The notes under the pieces were generated by a model. It ran no database searches and was not told the origin of the DNA. It worked only from the letters and a program-made list of their open reading frames with translations. A stretch of DNA of 64,000 nucleotides from a virus: IMG/VR virus record IMGVR_UViG_3300021375_000013, positions 1 through 64,000 of that record. One strand, 5' to 3'. Positions 53,420 to 60,708 of this stretch are shown in pieces; positions within the stretch are counted from its first letter, which is position 1, and each line of letters begins with the position of its first letter. A program made the position numbers and the translations under genes.

Positions 53420-55594
53420 ATGAACAAATACGAATTTTTTACTGAATTATTATCTGAGTTATCTTATCGTTCTAATGAAGGGTATCCTATCTTAGATAAT
53501 AGAGAGCACATTTCTATCTTATCTGAAATCTTAGATGAGTGGGGATATACTGAAATGAAAAACGAATTAATTGGAAATCTTTTAGAAGCAGAGGAAAAAT
53601 TCTATGCTATAAGTAAAAAGAGTGGACAAGTTGTTGATTTTGATTCTGAAGAAAATAGAGATGCGGCAATAGAAGCTGGTACTCATGAAAAGAGAAAAGA
53701 AGATTCTGAAGAAGATGATTCTAAAGAAAAGAAAAAAAGTATATTTTCTAAAGATACTGGATATTCAGCACCTGATTTAGAAAAAAATAAGCGTAATACA
53801 AAAAGTAGAGTACTTCCCAAAGAAATTGATAGTACCGAAATGGGGAAAGTTGTATCAGAAACTGGAGATACTGATGTTAAAAACACAATGCTTGATGTAG
53901 GGTATGGTGGATATGAAAAGAAAACAGGTTCAAAACCAGCTCCCGGTGGGCCTGGTTCTGCATTTAATGAAATAGTTTCTGGTGAGTTAGTTCTCATATT
54001 AGAAAAATACCCTGATATGACTGAAGATGAATTAGCAGACTATTCTCACAAAAGATTTGGAAATACTAAATTAGGTAAAGAACAAAAAGATACTTCTGGT
54101 CTTGTAAAAAATCCTGATATAGAAAAACGAAGAGAAGAGGCTAAAGGAACAGGAACACATACCAAACCAGAATTTCCAGAACAACATAAGCAAGTTATGA
54201 AGGAAAGAGCAGCATACTCCAAATCTAGAGTTGCGGCAGCTTCTGCTATAAAAAAACATAAAAATACTCAAAAAAGAATTAAAAATCTTCAATCAAATAA
54301 ATTATTTGGTAAAAAAGCAAAAACATATCCTTTCTATGGAGCTGGTGCTAGTATAGATGCTCAAGTTGATATGGTAAACAACGCAAAAGGAAAAGTTTAC
54401 TTACCAAATGGAACTGAGGTTGATAAAAATGATTTAATTGAATTCATAAAAGCTGGTGGTGGTGGAATGAATCCATCTGATACTGCAACTTTCGTAACTG
54501 ATGAAAATGGAAATTTATTAGTACAATTTCATAGTGATAAAACCACAACAAATGATATTCAAGATAATTCTACACTAGCAAATGAAAAATCTAACTATGA
54601 TTCATATATTGATAAATCTTCATTATCTGATGAATATAAGGTAGAATGTAAAAAAATAAACAAAGAATATGCTGATAGAATGAGTTCAATTGAGGAAAAG
54701 TATAATCAACAATCAGTTCCCATAGCAACTAACTTATTAAAATTAGATAAATCTAAGATAGAGAAAATCATAGATGAGGATAAGGGTACTATGGTACAAA
54801 ATATGAACGATGCAATTTATGGTGAAACGGCACGTAAAGCTGGTAATTTTTCCAAAATAAATAAGAAATGGGATAAATATTTACCAGATGGTGTAAAGCC
54901 GGAGGACTTAACAAATATTCAAAAATCCGAAATGATAAATAAATTTGTTGCAGATGGTGGTAAGTTAAATGCCTCTATGGTTAAATCAATTAATAAAGTT
55001 GCATTACAATATCAAAAAGAAAATCCTGATACACTTGGATTGGATGTAAAGAAATTATTATCCGAACAAAGAACAGAAGTTGTAGAAATGCAAAGAGAAC
55101 GGATTCGTACAATGAACAACTTTAAAGTTGATGTAGATGGTGAGAGTGTTGGGGCAGGTACTTTAATGGAAGCTGAAGAAAATATTAGAGGATTTCATTT
55201 AACTATGATGGATTATCCACCTAAAGCATATGTAAAAGGAGACCCATCATCAATAACTGGTGCTTCTCTTGATGTAAATATGGGTGGTGTTGAAGTAAAT
55301 GGTGAAGTTCTAAGGGAATGTTTGGATGTAAAAGATACAACAGAATTTAAACAAAAATTTAAGTTAATAGAAGAAGAAGAGTTAACATATGATTCAGACG
55401 ATAGAGATGAACAAGGTAATCGTACGGGTAATGTAACCGGTAAAAAGGTATTCACATATATAGTTGATACTAAAGGTGGAAGAAAAGAACTTGGCTTCAA
55501 ATCTTATAGAAGTAAAGAAGGTGCTTCTGGAAAGACAAATAATACAATGACTTACTCAACTGAAATGCAAAAGTGTTTTAAATCCAAATCTTAA
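53420..55594 (+). CDS. Uncharacterised large late protein (724 aa)
   Basis: No known fold recognised by eye. Residues 1-60 form helices (FFTELLSELSYRSNE, ILSEILDEWGY). Residues ~75-130 are a highly charged, probably disordered linker (KRKEDSEEDDSKEKKK). A Gly-rich GSKPAPGGPGSAFNEIVSGE motif is near 175-195. A conserved-looking core is at ~310-380 (YPFYGAGASIDAQVD, GNLLVQFHSDKTTT), followed by coiled-coil-like helices to ~560 and a beta-rich C-terminus. I recall marine T4-like phages encoding proteins with the FNEI-G and LLVQFHSDK motifs, without known function. It has its own late-type promoter, so a virion or assembly protein is likely. No membrane segment. Confidence 0.65.
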   Translation: MNKYEFFTELLSELSYRSNEGYPILDNREHISILSEILDEWGYTEMKNELIGNLLEAEEKFYAISKKSGQVVDFDSEENRDAAIEAGTHEKRKEDSEEDDSKEKKKSIFSKDTGYSAPDLEKNKRNTKSRVLPKEIDSTEMGKVVSETGDTDVKNTMLDVGYGGYEKKTGSKPAPGGPGSAFNEIVSGELVLILEKYPDMTEDELADYSHKRFGNTKLGKEQKDTSGLVKNPDIEKRREEAKGTGTHTKPEFPEQHKQVMKERAAYSKSRVAAASAIKKHKNTQKRIKNLQSNKLFGKKAKTYPFYGAGASIDAQVDMVNNAKGKVYLPNGTEVDKNDLIEFIKAGGGGMNPSDTATFVTDENGNLLVQFHSDKTTTNDIQDNSTLANEKSNYDSYIDKSSLSDEYKVECKKINKEYADRMSSIEEKYNQQSVPIATNLLKLDKSKIEKIIDEDKGTMVQNMNDAIYGETARKAGNFSKINKKWDKYLPDGVKPEDLTNIQKSEMINKFVADGGKLNASMVKSINKVALQYQKENPDTLGLDVKKLLSEQRTEVVEMQRERIRTMNNFKVDVDGESVGAGTLMEAEENIRGFHLTMMDYPPKAYVKGDPSSITGASLDVNMGGVEVNGEVLRECLDVKDTTEFKQKFKLIEEEELTYDSDDRDEQGNRTGNVTGKKVFTYIVDTKGGRKELGFKSYRSKEGASGKTNNTMTYSTEMQKCFKSKS

Positions 55595-55620
55595 ATAATC
55601 ATTCTAAAAATATTATTTAA

Positions 55621-55628
55621 TATTTATA
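55621..55628 (+). promoter_or_regulatory. Candidate late promoter TATTTATAGGTGATTG
   Basis: Sixteen bases identical to the 40321 promoter. It lies 28 nt before ATG 55657, in the 62-nt gap after the 724-aa protein gene. Confidence 0.65.
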
Positions 55629-55656
55629 GGTGATTGATTAATACAGAAAAAAATTT

Positions 55657-56058
55657 ATGAAAACACAATTATTGTGTACATTTACTTCAAAGGATGGGTT
55701 ACAAAAGACTCTGCAGGATATCAGAGAGACTTATGTGATAGTGTATAACTATATCTATATCTTACAAAATAAATCAAACTTAGATGAACTTTACGTTACC
55801 TATAATATAAATACGGAGTTCAAACCACCACAACCTTTAGAAGATACAATACTAATACACAGAAAAAAAGAATCAAATACTTTATATACCATTAACGCAC
55901 TAAACCAATTAGTGAGAGAAGAAAATGGTGGTGTATTAGATAAGACATTTGTAATAGACTGGCAAAAATTTAGAAATTCAATAATACTTACAAATACTGA
56001 GGGTACGAAACGTATTCAGACTCGTATCTTTGAGGTTATAGAATTTAATCAGAAATAA
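55657..56058 (+). CDS. Conserved T4-like phage protein of unknown function (133 aa)
   Basis: The motifs LLCTFTSKDGLQKTLQDI, YIYILQNKSNLDELYVTYNI, HRKKESNTLYTINALNQLV and FVIDWQKFRNSIILT form a pattern I recall from many marine T4-like phages, always uncharacterised. The N-terminal part looks like an alpha/beta fold with alternating strands. It is the first gene of the late unit that also carries the endolysin, 12 nt upstream of it. No signal or membrane segment. Confidence 0.7.
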   Translation: MKTQLLCTFTSKDGLQKTLQDIRETYVIVYNYIYILQNKSNLDELYVTYNINTEFKPPQPLEDTILIHRKKESNTLYTINALNQLVREENGGVLDKTFVIDWQKFRNSIILTNTEGTKRIQTRIFEVIEFNQK

Positions 56059-56070
56059 AAAACACATAGT

Positions 56071-56982
56071 ATGCTATTAAAAGTAGGTTCAAGAGGAGAA
56101 GATGTAAAAGCAGTTCAACAATTCTTAGGATTGGGTGCTGATGGTATCTTTGGTAAAGGAACGGAACAAGCCGTAAAAGATTTTCAATCCTTAAATGGAT
56201 TAACTGCTGATGGTTTAGTTGGAAAAGGAACTTGGGCAGCAATGGGATTAAATGATACTGATGTAACTGGACAAGAAGAATCAGATGCACCAGATATCTA
56301 CTCAAAGAAAAAAGTAAACGAAGGTGGATTGGAGTATGTAGAATACTTTATGCCTGAAGATGAATACAAACATGGGCCTGTAAAATACGAATACCTTTTC
56401 TTACACCACACCGCTGGATGGCATAATCCATACAAATGTATTGAGTATTGGGATAGAGATGGTGGAACTATTGCAACTGAATGGGTAATGGGTGGACCAT
56501 CAGTAAAAGGAAACAACGAAGTATATGATGGAGAATTAGTACAATGTTTCCCACAAGGTAACTACGCATGGCACTTAGGTAAAAATGGTTCACAACATAT
56601 GCATGTACACTCAGTAGGAATTGAGATTTGTAACTTTGGATATGTGGTAAATGGAAAAACTTATGCTGGTACTCAAGTAGCAGATTCACAAATCGTAACT
56701 CTAAAAGAAGAATTTAGAGGACACAAAACTTGGCATAGATATTCTGATAAACAAATCGAACAATTAGAAAAGTGGATGAAGTTTATCGGTGAAAGAGATG
56801 GAATTGATATCAGAGCTGGATTACCTACTTTAATCAAAGAAAAAGGTGCAGCTGCATTTGAGTTCAACGAAGATGCTTACTATGGTAAAGTAAAAGGAAC
56901 TTGGACACATACTAATACTCGTAAAGATAAATTCGATTTATTCCCTCAACAAGAGTTGATGGATATGTTAGTATCTCTATAA
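56071..56982 (+). CDS. Endolysin: N-acetylmuramoyl-L-alanine amidase with peptidoglycan-binding domain (303 aa)
   Basis: Cuts the amide bond between MurNAc and the peptide stem of peptidoglycan. Residues 1-60 are a PG_binding_1 domain (KVGSRGEDVKAVQQFLG, DGIFGKGTEQAVKDFQ, DGLVGKGTW). Residues ~105-290 are a PGRP/Amidase_2 domain: LFLHHTAGWH supplies the first zinc His, AWHLGKNG the conserved core, HSVGIEICNFG the central strand, and WTHTNTRKDKFDLFP the third metal-binding site. An N-terminal binding domain is unusual for endolysins of Gram-negative-host phages but common in phiKZ-like and several marine ones. There is no signal peptide, so export would need a holin or the virion. It could instead be a virion-associated lysin. 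Confidence 0.88.
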   Translation: MLLKVGSRGEDVKAVQQFLGLGADGIFGKGTEQAVKDFQSLNGLTADGLVGKGTWAAMGLNDTDVTGQEESDAPDIYSKKKVNEGGLEYVEYFMPEDEYKHGPVKYEYLFLHHTAGWHNPYKCIEYWDRDGGTIATEWVMGGPSVKGNNEVYDGELVQCFPQGNYAWHLGKNGSQHMHVHSVGIEICNFGYVVNGKTYAGTQVADSQIVTLKEEFRGHKTWHRYSDKQIEQLEKWMKFIGERDGIDIRAGLPTLIKEKGAAAFEFNEDAYYGKVKGTWTHTNTRKDKFDLFPQQELMDMLVSL

Positions 56983-56996
56983 TATAAAAGTTAGTT

Positions 56997-57545
56997 ATGA
57001 CACTTACACTTTCTGGTCAAATAGCGGCAGGTAATATAAACCAAGAGTTTGGTAGAGCATATTCTACCTATATGTCTATTTGGCATGCTAGAAATGGTAG
57101 TTATGGTTCTATCAACACTCAATCAGCAAGGTATCCAACAAATGGAATCAGTAAAGCAAATAATGGTTATGCTTATTCCGATTGGTATGGATATAGGCAT
57201 AATGCAGTAAGTGCTACAATAAATCTTTTTCAAAGTGAAAGAAGTGCCGATGCAGATACTAGAGCTTGGGAATTTAGATATAATGGAACAGCTTTAGGTC
57301 AAAGTTGGCAATGGGGAACCACAAGTATACGTGGTTGGCTTCGTATTCCATATGGAAATGGCTTAGATGTTTATTTTGATAATAGTATTGGTTGGGGTTC
57401 ATCTTGGACAACTGCTTTTAGAGCTATATATTCAAATCAAAGAGGATGGCTTTTAAATGTAAGAGAACCTGCAAGAAATTATAGAAATTATTCTAGATTA
57501 TATGTTCAATCATCAGAAAATGTTAGTATTTATAATCAAAGTTAA
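56997..57545 (+). CDS. Small tail-tip/fibre-like protein (182 aa)
   Basis: The N-terminus LSGQIAAGNINQEFGRAYSTYMSI follows the pattern found at the start of many small phage tail and fibre proteins (SGQI...IN-x-E-G-R...SI). Then comes GISKANNGYAYSDWYGYRH, the usual IS...DWYG motif. The rest is aromatic and Trp/Tyr/Ser-rich (FRYNGTALGQSWQWG), as in beta-sandwich adhesin domains. It lies 14 nt after the endolysin gene. Receptor- or surface-binding role is inferred. A TATTTATA octamer inside its 3' end may serve the next gene. Confidence 0.65.
   Translation: MTLTLSGQIAAGNINQEFGRAYSTYMSIWHARNGSYGSINTQSARYPTNGISKANNGYAYSDWYGYRHNAVSATINLFQSERSADADTRAWEFRYNGTALGQSWQWGTTSIRGWLRIPYGNGLDVYFDNSIGWGSSWTTAFRAIYSNQRGWLLNVREPARNYRNYSRLYVQSSENVSIYNQS
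57527..57534 (+). promoter_or_regulatory. Candidate late promoter element TATTTATA inside a 3' coding end
   Basis: The octamer is within the last codons of the tail-tip-like gene and 22 nt before ATG 57557, the same spacing as at 29867. Because it lies in coding sequence, chance occurrence is possible. Confidence 0.4.
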
Positions 57546-57556
57546 AAAAAGTTATT

Positions 57557-57805
57557 ATGGCAAATCATTATTTTAAAGAAAGAGATTCTTATTTTAAGTT
57601 AGTAGATGAAACACATGAGGTAATTTGTGTAACTACTAACTTTACAAATAAATGCATAGCTATTAGTTTTGATAACGATGGTGGATATGAAAATATGAGA
57701 GATGCATATATAGGTGGTGATGTGGCTGGTGTTGAACTTATATCTGAAGAACTCTTTGAGGCAAAAAGAGATGAAGTAAAGGATTACATAATTGAAAATC
57801 TATAA
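57557..57805 (+). CDS. Small unknown protein, paralogue of the next gene (82 aa)
   Basis: Begins MANHYFKERDSYFKLVDE and ends EELFEAKRDEVKDYIIENL. These match start and end motifs of the 100-aa neighbour (NYFKFIDD; SLWEEKKTELKSYIINSL), and both have Y/I-S and RDxxI/Y-S/G segments in between. The family is unknown. The short beta-rich body with a terminal helix suggests a small cytoplasmic or virion protein. It sits 2 nt before its paralogue, in the operon running into the halogenase. Confidence 0.65.
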   Translation: MANHYFKERDSYFKLVDETHEVICVTTNFTNKCIAISFDNDGGYENMRDAYIGGDVAGVELISEELFEAKRDEVKDYIIENL

Positions 57806-57807
57806 AA

Positions 57808-58110
57808 ATGGGTAATTGGTTTGTAAAATCTTTTGATAACTACTTTAAATTTATAGATGATGATTCATCTATGATAGTATTAACATCAGGTAGTATAAAT
57901 GAAAGTGGTAGTGTAGATACTGTAATTTCTTACAATTTTTTATCTGAGAGTGTACCTAAATATGAAAGTATTAGAGATTCTTTTATATCATCATCATTTT
58001 TTACATCATCATATACAGGTTCATCAGAACCAGTACCACAAATTATTAGTGAATCCCTTTGGGAAGAAAAGAAAACAGAATTAAAAAGTTATATAATAAA
58101 TAGTTTATAA
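57808..58110 (+). CDS. Small unknown protein, paralogue of the previous gene (100 aa)
   Basis: Same layout as the 82-aa protein: N-terminal NYFKFIDDDSSMIVLTS, a central YESIRDSFISSSFF, and terminal SLWEEKKTELKSYIINSL. It is longer by a Ser-rich insertion (SSFFTSSYTGSSEP). The stop codon directly abuts the halogenase ATG (58111), so translation of the two is tightly linked. No known family. Confidence 0.65.
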   Translation: MGNWFVKSFDNYFKFIDDDSSMIVLTSGSINESGSVDTVISYNFLSESVPKYESIRDSFISSSFFTSSYTGSSEPVPQIISESLWEEKKTELKSYIINSL

Positions 58111-59643
58111 ATGAAAATAGTTATAGCGGGTGGAGGAACTGCTGGTTGGTTATCAGCATTATTCCTAGCCAAACAAAATCTACATAGAGATAAACCAGCA
58201 TACGATATCACTTTAATAGAAAGTGAAGATATTCCTATAATCGGAGCTGGTGAAGGTTCAACTGGAGTACTACAAAAAGTACTTTTATCAACACTAACAC
58301 AATTAGAAGGATTTGGAGAGCAAGAGTTTTTTCAACATTGTAACACTACATTTAAATTAGGAATTGATTGTATTGATTGGAATGGAGTAGGTGATAGATT
58401 CTTTGAATCGTTATCTGGAACACAAACTTCATTGTGGCCATTGGATAGAGATTTTACTCTTTGTTCAAAATATGGAGTAGCTGCAGAATCTAGTCCTAAC
58501 AAATATCTTTGGGAAAAAAATCTAACACCATTTTTAAAAGCTGAAAGTAGTGATAGTTACGAAACTGGATATGCTTATCACTTTGATGCACATAAAGTTG
58601 GTGAGTGGTTTAAAAAGATTGCATTAGAAAACGGAATCAAACTTCAAATAGGTACAATAACTGATACAAATCTAAATCCTAAAAATGGTGAATTACAAAA
58701 AGTAATTTTAAAAGATGGAACTGAAATAGAATCTGATTTTTGGATTGATTGTACTGGATTCAATAGAGTATTAAGTAATGCAGTTGGAGCAGAGTGGGTT
58801 TCATATTCAGAATACTTACCAATCAATTCAGCATTAGTTTACACACATCAATATGAAGAGAATGAAGAAATACCAAATGTAACAACTGCTTGGGCAATGC
58901 CAAATGGTTGGATGTGGCAAATTCCAACTCAAGAAAGATTAGGATGTGGATATTGTTATTCTGATAAGTTTGTATCTGAGGAACAAGCTCTGAAAGAACT
59001 ACAAGAAGTTACTGGTAGAAAGATAACACCTCTTAGAACTATTAAGTTTGATAGTGGTAGGTTAAACGAAGTTTGGAAAAAGAATGTACTTTCAATAGGA
59101 TTATCATCTTCCTTCTTAGAACCATTAGAAGCAACATCGATACATTCATCTATAATTCAGTTAGTACAATTAACACAACATCACTTATCACCTTACAAAG
59201 AGGATATGATGAGAGAATCAAACGTCAAAGCAAATAATGAACACTTTAATATGATGTTAGATGAATTTAGAGGTTTGATTCAAATGCACTATATTACAAA
59301 AAGAAATGATACTCCATTTTGGAAATATGTACACAATGATTTGAAAAGAGACCCATTGGTTGAAAGTATTTTAGAAGTATGTAAATGGAGAGTTCCCAAT
59401 GCTAATGATTTTCCACATTACAATGGTTCAGCTGGTTGGGGTGTGTTTAATTGGATATTAGCAGGTAATGATTTAATTAGTAAAGAGGTATTAGATAAAT
59501 CCTTACATACTCATAATTTTGAAAAATCATCTGAACAAATTTATAAACATATGGTAAAACAGTATACATTTGATAGTAAACAACACTTTCCACATACTGA
59601 TTTTATCAAATGGACAAAAGATTTCGCAAAAAATCCAAAATAA
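58111..59643 (+). CDS. Flavin-dependent (tryptophan) halogenase-like enzyme (510 aa)
   Basis: Belongs to the FAD-dependent halogenase family (PrnA/RebH type), which oxidises halide with FADH2 and O2 and passes hypohalous acid to a substrate via a lysine. Visible motifs: GGGTAGW (7-13) dinucleotide-binding loop; GEGSTG (47-52); FKLGI with Lys82 aligning with PrnA Lys79; the diagnostic WMWQIP (267-272, W-x-W-x-I-P); and FLEPLEAT with Glu340 aligning with PrnA Glu346. The length fits the family (about 500-540 aa). Marine cyanophages carry relatives, and one (VirX1) iodinates diverse substrates in vitro. No flavin reductase gene is seen nearby, so reduced flavin would come from the host. The substrate is unknown. 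It abuts the upstream 100-aa gene. Confidence 0.9.
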   Translation: MKIVIAGGGTAGWLSALFLAKQNLHRDKPAYDITLIESEDIPIIGAGEGSTGVLQKVLLSTLTQLEGFGEQEFFQHCNTTFKLGIDCIDWNGVGDRFFESLSGTQTSLWPLDRDFTLCSKYGVAAESSPNKYLWEKNLTPFLKAESSDSYETGYAYHFDAHKVGEWFKKIALENGIKLQIGTITDTNLNPKNGELQKVILKDGTEIESDFWIDCTGFNRVLSNAVGAEWVSYSEYLPINSALVYTHQYEENEEIPNVTTAWAMPNGWMWQIPTQERLGCGYCYSDKFVSEEQALKELQEVTGRKITPLRTIKFDSGRLNEVWKKNVLSIGLSSSFLEPLEATSIHSSIIQLVQLTQHHLSPYKEDMMRESNVKANNEHFNMMLDEFRGLIQMHYITKRNDTPFWKYVHNDLKRDPLVESILEVCKWRVPNANDFPHYNGSAGWGVFNWILAGNDLISKEVLDKSLHTHNFEKSSEQIYKHMVKQYTFDSKQHFPHTDFIKWTKDFAKNPK

Positions 59644-59645
59644 AT

Positions 59646-59676
59646 TTGGTAATCTCAAAATAATTTCTTATATTTG
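59646..59676 (+). promoter_or_regulatory. Bacteroidota-type promoter 1 of the SSB region
   Basis: TTG (59646-59648), 20 bp, TATATTTG (59669-59676), starting 3 nt after the halogenase stop. It is the same layout as the polymerase promoter. Confidence 0.8.
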
Positions 59677-59685
59677 TATCAACAA

Positions 59686-59760
59686 ATGAGAAAATCAGCA
59701 TTTCAAAAAAAAAGTAAAAAAGATTTGGAATTGTTGAAAACTTTTCGTATATTTGTATAA
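59686..59760 (+). CDS. Possible small peptide gene (24 aa)
   Basis: ATG 59686 lies 9 nt after a good host-type -7 element and opens a short frame (MRKSAFQKKSKKDLELLKTF...) to TAA 59758-59760. The peptide is basic and helical-looking. Its 3' end contains the next promoter, so it may simply be spacer. There is no independent support beyond position. Confidence 0.25.
   Translation: MRKSAFQKKSKKDLELLKTFRIFV
59725..59755 (+). promoter_or_regulatory. Bacteroidota-type promoter 2 of the SSB region
   Basis: TTG (59725-59727), 20 bp, TATATTTG (59748-59755). It is the second host-type promoter within 80 bp and points at the SSB gene. Confidence 0.75.
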
Positions 59761-59764
59761 ATAA

Positions 59765-59848
59765 ATGGAGATAGACCTTCTTAAAACTAGGTTTTTTGAT
59801 ATTTATATAAGGTGTAGGAAAGACACCATAATAAAACCATTAAAATAA
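59765..59848 (+). CDS. Possible leader peptide before SSB (27 aa)
   Basis: ATG 59765 is 9 nt after the second host-type -7 element and frames MEIDLLKTRFFDIYIRCRK... to TAA 59846-59848. The frame runs through the late-type octamer at 59800. It may be a chance frame in the leader. Confidence 0.2.
   Translation: MEIDLLKTRFFDIYIRCRKDTIIKPLK
59800..59807 (+). promoter_or_regulatory. Candidate late promoter element TATTTATA before SSB
   Basis: TTGATATTTATATAAGG lies 66 nt before the SSB ATG and below two host-type promoters. SSB and the recombination genes could then be transcribed both early and late. Confidence 0.55.
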
Positions 59849-59873
59849 ATAAAACTTTAAAATTTAAACAATT

Positions 59874-60698
59874 ATGGCACTAGATTTAAGCGCAATCAGA
59901 GGTAGACTGAACAAACTACAAAACACTTCCAATAGAACATCTAATCTATGGAAACCCACACCGGGTAAACATCAAGTAAGAATCGTTCCTTACAAATTCT
60001 CTCCTGAGAATCCTTTCATTGAATTATTCTTCCATTACAACATCAACAACAAAACGTATTTGTCTCCTTCTTCTTTTGGAAGACCAGACCCTATCGTTGA
60101 GTTTGCTGAAAAGTTGAAAAGAATGGGTGATAAAGAAGATTGGAAAGCAGCTAAGAAGATGGAACCAAAATTAAGAACTTTTGTACCTGTACTTGTAAGA
60201 GGAGAGGAATCAGAAGGAGTTAAGTTCTGGGGATTCGGAAAGACTGTTTATCAGGAAATCTTAGGTTACATCGCTGATCCTGATTATGGAGATATTACTG
60301 ACCCTACCAATGGTAGAGATATTACTATCGAATATACATCAGCTGAAGATGCAGGAACTTCTTATCCTGTAACTACTATCCGTGTTAAACCTAATGTAAC
60401 TCCATTAGGAGAAGATGCAACGGCAAATCAAAACTTTATGGAAACTCAAAGTAACATTACTGATATCTATTCAGAATTATCTTACGATGAGTTGAAATCA
60501 GTATTAGAAGGTTGGTTGAACCCAACAGCTGAAGAAGCTGAAGAGAGTGTTTCACAACAATCTCTAGCAACTCCATCAGCACCGAAAACTGAAGCTAAAG
60601 CAGCACCAGCTGCAGCACCTTCAAACGCGGTAAGTACTGAAGAGAAAAAGAAAATGGATGATGTTGCATCAGCATTTGATGATTTATTTAACGGATAA
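59874..60698 (+). CDS. 32: Single-stranded DNA-binding protein, gp32-like (274 aa)
   Basis: Coats single-stranded DNA in replication and recombination. The N-terminal SAIRGRLNKLQNTSNRTSNLWKP contains the basic/Thr-Ser stretch used for cooperative binding in gp32-type proteins. The core HQVRIVPYKF, PFIELFFHYNIN, SPSSFGRPDPIVEFAEKL and VKFWGFGKTVYQEILGYI is characteristic of T4-like SSBs. An Ala/Pro-rich linker leads to an acidic tail (DDVASAFDDLFNG), the usual protein-contact tail. There are no cysteines, so the zinc-binding site of T4 gp32 is absent. T4 gp32 has 301 aa. It is the first gene of the replication operon, 10 nt before uvsX. Confidence 0.92.
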   Translation: MALDLSAIRGRLNKLQNTSNRTSNLWKPTPGKHQVRIVPYKFSPENPFIELFFHYNINNKTYLSPSSFGRPDPIVEFAEKLKRMGDKEDWKAAKKMEPKLRTFVPVLVRGEESEGVKFWGFGKTVYQEILGYIADPDYGDITDPTNGRDITIEYTSAEDAGTSYPVTTIRVKPNVTPLGEDATANQNFMETQSNITDIYSELSYDELKSVLEGWLNPTAEEAEESVSQQSLATPSAPKTEAKAAPAAAPSNAVSTEEKKKMDDVASAFDDLFNG

Positions 60699-60708
60699 TA
60701 TACACTAA

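Noticed and set aside
59770-59798. ACCT...AGGTTTTTT as an intrinsic terminator before SSB
   Set aside because: Only 4-5 bp can pair, and it lies between promoters and the gene they should serve.
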